A stretch of DNA of 7,256 bases, taken from assembly GCA_024998705.1 (NCBI GenBank), contig JACOEF010000373.1, forward strand, positions 1 to 7,256. Reading direction: 5' to 3'. The notes under the pieces were generated by a model that was not told where the DNA came from, searched no databases, and was given only the letters and a program-made list of their open reading frames with translations. Both the position numbers and the translations under genes were made by a program. Positions within the stretch are counted from its first letter, which is position 1, and every line of letters starts with the position of its first letter. Positions 1-5,888 of this stretch are shown in pieces. This DNA is from Nitrospira sp. Its GTDB lineage: Bacteria > Nitrospirota > Nitrospiria > Nitrospirales > Nitrospiraceae.

Positions 1-654
1 AGGACGCCGCCCTTCGAAGTAGAATCCGGCTGCCAGCGTCGTCCGGCCGAATTCACCGAGCGAGTCGTCAAACTCCCCTGCTCCCGCTTGCAATTCCTTG
101 TGCCATTTCGCAATGGTCTTCCGCCATTTCCTCGACGTGATAAACGGCGTGATGGCTTCCAGTTGCATCAACAAACTGGCCGATGGATATTGATAGCTCT
201 TGATGCCGCAGCGAACCTCCTCGAACGGGGCCATAACCTGCCGAAGGCCGTGTTGCGTCATATTGAAGAAATGCCAGGGATCACCGTGCAACGGCTGCAT
301 GAAGGCCGTATCGAGGTGAATGAGACCGCCGGGCCTTAGAATGCGATAGAGTTCACGCGCGGTCTGATGCGGGTCCTGGAGATGCTCGAAGACCGCCTGG
401 CTCACCACGGCATCGAAGGTATGATCGCGGAACGGTAACCGTCCGCGCGTACAGACCAGATCGGTCCACTGATACTGAACGGCATCGAGATAGACCACAT
501 GGGGGCGCAACAATTCCCTGGGCGTGTGACCGGCACCGAAATCGAGCACCAACCCCGCGCGGTGGCGGCCGAGGATGTCGAGCACGTCTGAGGAATAGGG
601 ATGGGTGCTCGTCTGCTCGCTCAGATGAAGGCAGGGCGTTCCCTGCTCATGGAG
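1..654 (-). CDS. C-terminal SAM methyltransferase domain, frameshifted from the preceding fragment and cut by the window edge
   Basis: From about 654 to the left edge, one minus-strand frame stays open for 218 codons and encodes a clear class I methyltransferase domain. Reading on from FLHEQGTPCLHLSEQ, it shows STHPYSSDVLDIL and the SAM loop LVLDFGAG. Next come LPFRDHTFDAVVSQAVFEHL, ELYRILRPGGLIHLD and HGDPWHFFNMTQHGLRQVM. It ends at the edge with AAGFYFEGRRP, which looks close to the natural C terminus of this family, so the stop is probably just outside. There is no ATG before the domain core. The nearest plausible independent start is a GTG at 696 without a convincing ribosome site; the frame is closed upstream by TGA at 765-763. 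The zinc ribbon that normally precedes this domain is encoded immediately upstream in another frame, so I read this as the back half of one broken gene. A true separate gene starting at the GTG is the alternative. Confidence 0.8.
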
Positions 655-1133
655 AAATGCGGCACGCCCGCCCGAAGATGCACGGGCATCGCGCACCTTG
701 GACAGACCCACCCGGTCTCCTGTTTCGAAAGAGGAGAACGACACTCCGGACACACGAGGAGATCAAAGAGGTTGAACGAGCGGTCCCGTGTGACGGGGGG
801 GGGCGATGCCTCGATGACGTAGGTACGCCGAAACAGTTCCCGATCCTCCCCTGCCGCATCCAACACTGCGACATTCAGCTCCTTCCCCTGCAGATGTTCC
901 CCCATCAACAGGTCGCCTTGAAACCCGCTGATGATCGACTGAGACTGTGCCGGATAGACGGAAGAAACATCCGGACGAATGCTTCCCCATTCCAACGCAG
1001 CCTCCCGTTTCCCGTTACAAGCGACATAGAGTTGAGGACGCCGGCCGTGGTCGGGAATGTACCAACCTGACAAGCGGTTGATTGCCCCCAAGCTATTGCC
1101 TACGGGCGTTTCAAGATTGAACTTCACGCTCAT
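621..1133 (-). CDS. N-terminal part of a frameshifted methyltransferase: beta-rich domain plus Trm112-like zinc ribbon
   Basis: A 170-residue reading frame that looks like the front half of a larger methyltransferase. Residues 1-110 form a beta-rich accessory domain with the landmarks SGWYIPD (22-28), SIRPDVSSVYP (51-61) and SGFQGDL (69-75). I recognise this pattern from the N termini of other glycan-cluster enzymes but know no proven function for it. A PPP linker (111-113), encoded by nine C, leads to a zinc ribbon with C128-x2-C131 and C144-x2-C147 ending in RAGVPHF (154-160), as in Trm112-like heads of SAM methyltransferases. The frame then gives ten unrelated residues and stops at 621, while the expected SAM domain continues in the -1 frame to the left edge. 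The ATG at 1133 overlaps the glycosyltransferase TGA as ATGA and has GGAG ten bases upstream (1144-1147). As read, the product would be a SAM-domain-less fragment. Confidence 0.78.
   Translation of the reverse strand: MSVKFNLETPVGNSLGAINRLSGWYIPDHGRRPQLYVACNGKREAALEWGSIRPDVSSVYPAQSQSIISGFQGDLLMGEHLQGKELNVAVLDAAGEDRELFRRTYVIEASPPPVTRDRSFNLFDLLVCPECRSPLSKQETGWVCPRCAMPVHLRAGVPHFSMSRERPAFI
655..657 (-). other. Probable site of a single-base deletion (frameshift)
   Basis: The minus strand reads CAT TTC TCC here. If the TTT run were TTTT, the protein would run GVPHF-LHEQGTP straight from the zinc ribbon into the SAM domain with no stop. The window of possible positions, bounded by the end of the zinc ribbon and the TGA at 623-621, is about 670-624; this run is the most natural place. 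I see no convincing -1 slippery heptamer. Confidence 0.6.
795..803 (-). repeat. Homopolymer tract of nine C within the coding sequence
   Basis: Nine consecutive C on the minus strand (nine G on the plus strand) encode three prolines in the linker between the beta-rich domain and the zinc ribbon. At nine bases the frame is correct. A gain of one C would lead to TGA at 765-763, and a loss of one C to TGA at 649-647, removing the SAM domain in both cases. Tracts of this kind act as phase-variation switches in some surface-glycan genes; here that is only inferred. Confidence 0.75.
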
Positions 1134-4100
1134 GACACAGGCTCTCCGCCGGTCAACCAGGCTTCGGCAAAAATCTCCCCGTACGCCTCAACCATTTCTT
1201 CGAAATCCGTTCCGAGAGCGAGCACACTGGCACTCTTCGCCGCCATGCGGGACCGAAGCGGTTCATCCTGAATCAGGCTCTGCAATTGCGCGGACAACGC
1301 GCGACTGTCTCCGGGCTCGTAAAACAACGCGTTGACGCCTTCCCGAACCTGTTCACGAATGCCGAACACGGGCGTGGTCACGATGGGAAGACCGTACGCC
1401 ATCGCTTCAAGCACCACCCGGGGATAACTCTCCAGCTTGGAGGTGCAGACGAACACGTCGGCTGCCCGATAATACTGTGCCGTCTGACGAGTCTCCTGCA
1501 CGATATGAATCCTATTGCGCAATGAAGCGGGCAGTTGTTTGACCAAGTTATGCAATTCCAGACTGTAATCGCCTGGTCGATCTCCCACGATATAGCAGCG
1601 GATCTTGACCTGCAGTTCCGGAGGCATAGTAGCCAGGGCGTTGACCAGGTCCTGTTGGCCCTTCCGCGCACAGACGGTTCCCAGCAGCAGGAGCACGATC
1701 TCCCCTGCCTCTGTTCCGACGGATGCACGAGCCTCTTCCTTCGTCCACTCCATACGCGCCTGCTCGATACGCGCCTGGTTCAGGCCGTTTCGAATGACCG
1801 TAAAATTATGGCGCGTGTTGAGCGCGGCATACGCATCACGAGTCGCATCGGCTACAAAGACCACTCGATAGGGCCAGGCAAAGCAATCGTAGGCCTTTTG
1901 AATGACGCCGTCAGGCAAATAATCAAAATACGTCTGCCAGGGCTCGCTCTCTCTTGGATTCCACACCGAGGGTAATCGCGCCTCGCGCGCCGCCGCAACG
2001 GCGTAGAAGCTCTGAAGCGTATTGGCATAGACCAGTTCCGCCCCCCACGAGAGACACTTGGAAGCGAAGGCTGCGATGGCGGCTTCGTACTCCTTGAGAT
2101 TTGTTACGCCCCAGAGCGGGTGTCGATCGACCATCACCGAAATGCCCTGCTCTTTATAGAGCGACCGCAGCGGACCATCCACAGGAGAGAATACGATGGG
2201 TTGAATGAGCCTCCGCTTCACCAGCTCCGTGGTCAATTCGTATTGACTCCAGGGTGCCCCTTCGCAATTCAGACTCAACGCGGTCATGACGATCGGGATC
2301 GGCTTCTGTCGACGGGAAGCTATTTTTCGCGGGATCAGCTGGAAGCTCTCCTCAACCAGCGACAGCGAGGGGCTATACCAGGGATCCCTCCGGCATTTGT
2401 ACTTCTGCTTAAACGCGGCGACCTCGGCCGGATCGTCGCGGAACCCGCGCGAAAAGCCCTCATAGTGCGTGAGCTGTGCATCGGGGCAATAGACACAACG
2501 ATAGCCCTGATCGACCAGGCGATAACAATAGTCGACGTCGTTATACGCGACACCGAACTCCGTTTCGTTAAAGCCGCCGAGTTCCAGAAACCGCTTCCTC
2601 GGAGTCAGCAAGCAGGCTGCCGTCACGGCCGAATAGTTGCGGACGACGGATGCATAGGCCAGGTAGCCGTGTTCCCACGCGGGCATCAACTTGAACGCTG
2701 GAGCGGCGAGCCCATGGTAAAATCCCTGAATCACACCGGCATGCTGAATGCGGCCGTCGGCAAATATCAGTTTTGCCCCAACCGCACCGACACCAGACAG
2801 CTGCGCATATCCCACCATCTGACTTAACCAACGCGGGGCCTTCACCTCAGTGTCATTGTTCAGGAACAACACAAACTCACCGGTCACGGCTTCCACTGCG
2901 CGGTTGTTGATGGCCGCATAATTGAACCGCCCGCAGGGATTGGGAATTCGCAAGATACGATACGGAAGCGACTGCAGGTAGGCGAGCGTTTCCGGATCGT
3001 CACTCTCATTGTCGATGATGACGACCTCATAATTGCTATAGGTGGTGCATCGGAGAGAGTCGACGCATTGCCGGAGGATTGCCGCCTGATTCTTGGTCGG
3101 AATGATAATAGTGACCGTGGGGCCCTCGTCCGGGAACTCATGAGCATAGATGCCCAGGTCACCCTTGGCGGCGAACTCCGGCTGAGCGACACGGGCCGCG
3201 ATACCCCGGCGCTCGAAGGCCTCGGCGACCGCCCTCCGGCCCGCTTCGAGACTGGCCGGCTTCGCCGCGCCGCTGGCGGCCGTCGACCCCGGCAAGGCGC
3301 GCCAATGATAGAGCACTCGTGGGATGTGTCCGAATGAGGATGTCCGCTCCGCCACCCGCAGGGCTAAGTCGTAATCCTGCGCGCCTTCAAAACCAACCCG
3401 CATACCCCCGACGGACTCAAATACAGCACGGCGCACAACGAATACATGGCTCAAATACATGTAGGACAGGAGCAACTCCGGAGACCAGTCGGGTTTGAAT
3501 TGAGGCGCATATCGCCTACCGGAGACGTCAATCTTGTCGTCGTCCGAATACAATGCATCCAAGCCCGGCTGTTCAGCCAGGTACAGTGCGACCTCCCCGA
3601 CGGCATCCGGCGTCAACTCATCGTCGTGGTCGAAAAACAACAGGAACTCGCCGCCGGCCAGCGCAGCGGCTTTGTTGGTGGCCGCACTGATATTGACGTT
3701 CTGCGCCAGATAGGTCACTCGTATTCGAGGATCCACCGCGCTCCACCGTTCCAATACAGTACGCACATTCTGATTCGTACTGCCATCGTCCACGATGCAG
3801 AGTTCCCACTCCTTGCAAACCTGCGACCGGACCGACGCAATCGCTCGCTCAAGAAACTCAACGGGCGGATCGTGCACCGGCATGACAATTGAGATCGTGG
3901 GCAGATGGCCCATCTGCCGGCTCAGACGATCGAGCAGGTCTTCGCGCATCCGCCTATTCCAGGCATTCACCCGCAGCCAGGCATCATAGGGCGGGAGCGC
4001 TTTTTCAATTGTCTTAGGGGCGAGAACGGCTCGATGCGCGAGGATCTTGAACCGGGAGAACGCTTTTCGAAACAGGTCGACACACTCCGAGCTGCTCGGC

Positions 4101-4195
4101 AGGCGGCCATGCCGTCGGTACCAGGAGATGCCTTCCACGAGAGAAAACTTCGCGAACCGGAAGGTCTTCACCAATCGTCGGAGCACTAGACGCAT
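1130..4195 (-). CDS. Multidomain glycosyltransferase (GT2-GT2-GT4)
   Basis: A 1021-residue protein carrying three glycosyltransferase modules, probably acting on the cytoplasmic face of the inner membrane to add several sugars to a growing surface glycan. Residues 1-95 are rich in arginine and aromatics and may be a membrane-associating or linking region. GT-A domain 1 begins at ISIVMPVHDP (101-110), with VDDGS (135-139), the DXD-like DHDD (189-192) and a putative catalytic-base motif QDYD (273-276). GT-A domain 2 begins at VTIIIPTKN (361-369), with IDNES (394-398), NND (446-448) in the DXD position and NDVDYCYRL (552-560). The GT-B domain begins near 633, with LGTVCARKGQ (838-847) and the EX7E pair E922 and E930, typical of GT4. 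All three active sites look intact. The ATG at 4195 follows the upstream stop by 21 bases and has only a weak GGA. The end overlaps the next gene in an ATGA. Sugar donors cannot be told from sequence. Confidence 0.93.
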   Translation of the reverse strand: MRLVLRRLVKTFRFAKFSLVEGISWYRRHGRLPSSSECVDLFRKAFSRFKILAHRAVLAPKTIEKALPPYDAWLRVNAWNRRMREDLLDRLSRQMGHLPTISIVMPVHDPPVEFLERAIASVRSQVCKEWELCIVDDGSTNQNVRTVLERWSAVDPRIRVTYLAQNVNISAATNKAAALAGGEFLLFFDHDDELTPDAVGEVALYLAEQPGLDALYSDDDKIDVSGRRYAPQFKPDWSPELLLSYMYLSHVFVVRRAVFESVGGMRVGFEGAQDYDLALRVAERTSSFGHIPRVLYHWRALPGSTAASGAAKPASLEAGRRAVAEAFERRGIAARVAQPEFAAKGDLGIYAHEFPDEGPTVTIIIPTKNQAAILRQCVDSLRCTTYSNYEVVIIDNESDDPETLAYLQSLPYRILRIPNPCGRFNYAAINNRAVEAVTGEFVLFLNNDTEVKAPRWLSQMVGYAQLSGVGAVGAKLIFADGRIQHAGVIQGFYHGLAAPAFKLMPAWEHGYLAYASVVRNYSAVTAACLLTPRKRFLELGGFNETEFGVAYNDVDYCYRLVDQGYRCVYCPDAQLTHYEGFSRGFRDDPAEVAAFKQKYKCRRDPWYSPSLSLVEESFQLIPRKIASRRQKPIPIVMTALSLNCEGAPWSQYELTTELVKRRLIQPIVFSPVDGPLRSLYKEQGISVMVDRHPLWGVTNLKEYEAAIAAFASKCLSWGAELVYANTLQSFYAVAAAREARLPSVWNPRESEPWQTYFDYLPDGVIQKAYDCFAWPYRVVFVADATRDAYAALNTRHNFTVIRNGLNQARIEQARMEWTKEEARASVGTEAGEIVLLLLGTVCARKGQQDLVNALATMPPELQVKIRCYIVGDRPGDYSLELHNLVKQLPASLRNRIHIVQETRQTAQYYRAADVFVCTSKLESYPRVVLEAMAYGLPIVTTPVFGIREQVREGVNALFYEPGDSRALSAQLQSLIQDEPLRSRMAAKSASVLALGTDFEEMVEAYGEIFAEAWLTGGEPVS

Positions 4196-4200
4196 ACAGT

Positions 4201-4210
4201 TATCCGGATA
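4201..4210. repeat. Short perfect palindrome in the only intergenic gap
   Basis: TATCCGGATA is a ten-base perfect palindrome centred between 4205 and 4206. It sits in the 21-base gap before the glycosyltransferase ATG and is flanked by a direct repeat ACAGT at 4196-4200 and 4210-4214. It overlaps the weak ribosome site of the glycosyltransferase. No T-tract follows, so it is not a terminator. It may have no function. Confidence 0.25.
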
Positions 4211-4216
4211 CAGTGC

Positions 4217-5158
4217 CTACGGCTCAATGTCAGTTGGTTTGCCGGTGATCGCTCGCAGAAAATTGGCTGCCGCACGAAGGGGGCGAGTCGCACGCCAGGA
4301 GTGTGAATGCAAGATGAAGTCGATCGCCCGCTTCAGCCCTTCGACCTCTGCCTCCAAGCCGGCAATCCGCTGTCGCGCATGGTCCAACTGATGCCGAAGC
4401 AGCCCGATTTCCGGGTCAGACTCACCGATCTCCTCGAACAGACTGCCGCCCAGCGAAGGCAGGGCGGCATCCGATGCGACTGCAACCTGATAACAAGGGC
4501 GCACCAAACCGTTCCCCGACTGGATCCCCGCACCATGCTCGCGGTGGTAATGAATCGACTTCCCGGGATAATCAGATGGGAGGATCGCCGACGCATACAG
4601 CACACGCTGCCCCAGTATCGCAACATGCGCAAAGTGCCGCTCCACCAGCCGCTGGAACTCCTCCGCGTAAAGCTCCTTCACATGATAGGCATTGGCATGA
4701 TTCGCACGCTCCGTATACTCCAGCTTGTCGGGGCTGGACATGATCATCAGGCCGCCCGGTCGCAGGACGCGTTTGATTTCGGCAAACATTTCGTTATGCT
4801 CGGTATGGTGTTCGATGGTCTCGAAGCTGACCACCAAATCAACCGTGCCGTCGGCAAGTGGAATGTCTGCGCAACGGCCCGTGAGGAACTCCACATTAGG
4901 CCGTTGATATTTGGCTTTCGCATGCGCGATGGCATCGGGAGCAATGTCCACGCCGTACACCTGCGCGGCCACCCCAGCAAGACCAGCCGATCCGTAGCCT
5001 TCACCACAGGCGATATCCAAGACGATCTGCCTGGCCGCAAAATCCTTGGCCATGGCGTACCGGTGCACATGCTCCAATGCAATGGTTCCCTGCATCTCCG
5101 GCAGGAATCGCTCACCGGTTGCCTCAAGCTCCGGCAGCACGTTGCCTATCTTGCTCAC
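4217..5158 (-). CDS. SAM-dependent methyltransferase with C-terminal coiled coil
   Basis: A 313-residue class I methyltransferase. The N terminus carries the ATGERFLPE and ALEHVHRYAMA motifs (13-21, 27-37) common in glycan-cluster methyltransferases. These are followed by a canonical SAM loop VLDIACGEGYGS (46-57), an acidic motif II residue (D71 in GVDIA), SFETIEHH (111-118) and KRVLRPGG (129-136). After the catalytic domain, residues about 248-283 look like a coiled coil (LLRHQLDHARQRIAGLEAEV). This is followed by SHSWRATRPLR (285-295), a tail motif I recognise from many O-antigen glycosyltransferases and methyltransferases. The GTG start at 5158 is preceded by AAAGGGGG with a five-base gap. 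The frame continues up to a TTG at 5200, but that would add a run of six arginines and has no evident ribosome site. It overlaps the previous gene by 35 bases. A methyltransferase followed by a coiled coil recalls WbdD, which caps O9a chains, but no kinase domain is present. The acceptor is unknown. Confidence 0.88.
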   Translation of the reverse strand: MSKIGNVLPELEATGERFLPEMQGTIALEHVHRYAMAKDFAARQIVLDIACGEGYGSAGLAGVAAQVYGVDIAPDAIAHAKAKYQRPNVEFLTGRCADIPLADGTVDLVVSFETIEHHTEHNEMFAEIKRVLRPGGLMIMSSPDKLEYTERANHANAYHVKELYAEEFQRLVERHFAHVAILGQRVLYASAILPSDYPGKSIHYHREHGAGIQSGNGLVRPCYQVAVASDAALPSLGGSLFEEIGESDPEIGLLRHQLDHARQRIAGLEAEVEGLKRAIDFILHSHSWRATRPLRAAANFLRAITGKPTDIEP

Positions 5159-5888
5159 CGCTGCCCCCTTTCGTCGCCGCCGACGTCGATACCCCCGCAA
5201 TCATGGCGATGCCTGCAGGATACCGGTACGGCACCACCCGGCATTCGTCGAAGCCGCCCTCCAAAACCCGGCACCAGACATCCGCGCCAAATTCAGTGTG
5301 CACCGTCAGGGCTGAATCCTGACAGCCTTCGCTACCATGGACACTGAGCGGCCATCCTGTTCTGTTCCTCGTCAGCCGTCCCACCACTACAGGAGCGGTA
5401 AAAATGCAGGCGCCTCCACCTCGAAGAACACGTCGGCACTCCCGCAATCCACGGACCGGATCAGGCACATGTTCCAACGTGTCGGAATGAACGACGAGAT
5501 CGAAGGAGCCACTTTCGAACGGCAACGCCATCATGTCGTAATCCGGATACCGCACGAGCCGATGCCCCGGCATCGCCGTAAGAACACCGCTCAGGTTACC
5601 GGCCTCATTGATTTCCAGCACGTCATAGTCACGAGCCGCAGCAGTTTCGACCCATGCTTTTAACGTCGATGTTGAGCGGGTGAATCGCAACAGGGCATCC
5701 GCCAATGCAATCGATCGAACATTTGAGCCACATGCGGCACAGCAGGTTCCCTGCTGGATGTTGATATAGCCCGCCTCAGCGACGGACAAACTCCATTGAG
5801 CGATCAGGTCGCCCCACAACACATCGTGGTGCACAAAACTTTCTCCGCCGCATACCCTACAGGGCAACGGAGTCGTTGGCTCTTTCAT
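5124..5888 (-). CDS. SAM-dependent methyltransferase-fold protein with N-terminal cysteine pairs (class I)
   Basis: A 254-residue protein of the methyltransferase type 11 group often found in polysaccharide clusters. Near the N terminus are two CxxC pairs, CRVC (10-13) and CAAC (50-53, preceded by C49), followed by GSNVRS. This fits the zinc-knuckle head of the glycan-cluster methyltransferases with a CPxCG...CGSxxRHR pattern. The SAM-binding loop at 88-97 reads YDVLEINEAG, lacking the usual GxGxG. The later motifs are good: LPFESGSFDLVVHSDTLEHV (122-141) and RVLRGGG (153-159). The reading frame is open further upstream, to 6050, but that part overlaps the Wzt domain. The ATG at 5888 has AGGA eight bases before it and starts right at the conserved cysteine head, overlapping wzt by 32 bases. 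The last 20 or so residues are low in complexity and rich in G, S, A and Q. A role in methylating a sugar or lipid-linked glycan on the cytoplasmic side is inferred. The weak SAM loop leaves open a non-catalytic or different SAM-binding mode. Confidence 0.82.
   Translation of the reverse strand: MKEPTTPLPCRVCGGESFVHHDVLWGDLIAQWSLSVAEAGYINIQQGTCCAACGSNVRSIALADALLRFTRSTSTLKAWVETAAARDYDVLEINEAGNLSGVLTAMPGHRLVRYPDYDMMALPFESGSFDLVVHSDTLEHVPDPVRGLRECRRVLRGGGACIFTAPVVVGRLTRNRTGWPLSVHGSEGCQDSALTVHTEFGADVWCRVLEGGFDECRVVPYRYPAGIAMIAGVSTSAATKGGSGEQDRQRAAGA
5164..5171 (-). promoter_or_regulatory. Ribosome binding site favouring a GTG start
   Basis: AAAGGGGG on the minus strand, five bases before the GTG at 5158. 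It lies inside the 3' end of the previous methyltransferase gene and argues against the upstream TTG at 5200. Confidence 0.5.

Noticed and set aside
624..676. Programmed -1 ribosomal frameshift joining the two halves of the last gene
   Set aside because: I found no X-XXY-YYZ slippery heptamer in the proper frame in the possible junction window. A missing base in the short T run explains the join more simply.
795..803. The C9 tract as the cause of the split reading frame
   Set aside because: The zinc ribbon downstream of the tract is in the same frame as the beta-rich domain upstream, so the count of nine is correct for that frame. Changing it by one leads to stops at 765-763 or 649-647 and does not restore the SAM domain.
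2120..2827. Plus-strand open frame of 235 codons inside the glycosyltransferase
   Set aside because: It is fully antisense to the second GT-A domain and the start of the GT-B domain, with no motif or ribosome site that would support a real gene.
5159..5200. Arginine-rich N terminus (six R in a row) on the coiled-coil methyltransferase, starting from TTG at 5200
   Set aside because: The GTG at 5158 has a strong AAAGGGGG upstream, while the TTG has none. The arginines are probably the untranslated frame of the previous gene's tail.
4307..5347. Long plus-strand open frame (346 codons) opposite the coiled-coil methyltransferase
   Set aside because: It is antisense to a gene with clear SAM motifs, its translation has no recognisable domain, and it has the mixed composition typical of a shadow frame in GC-rich DNA.
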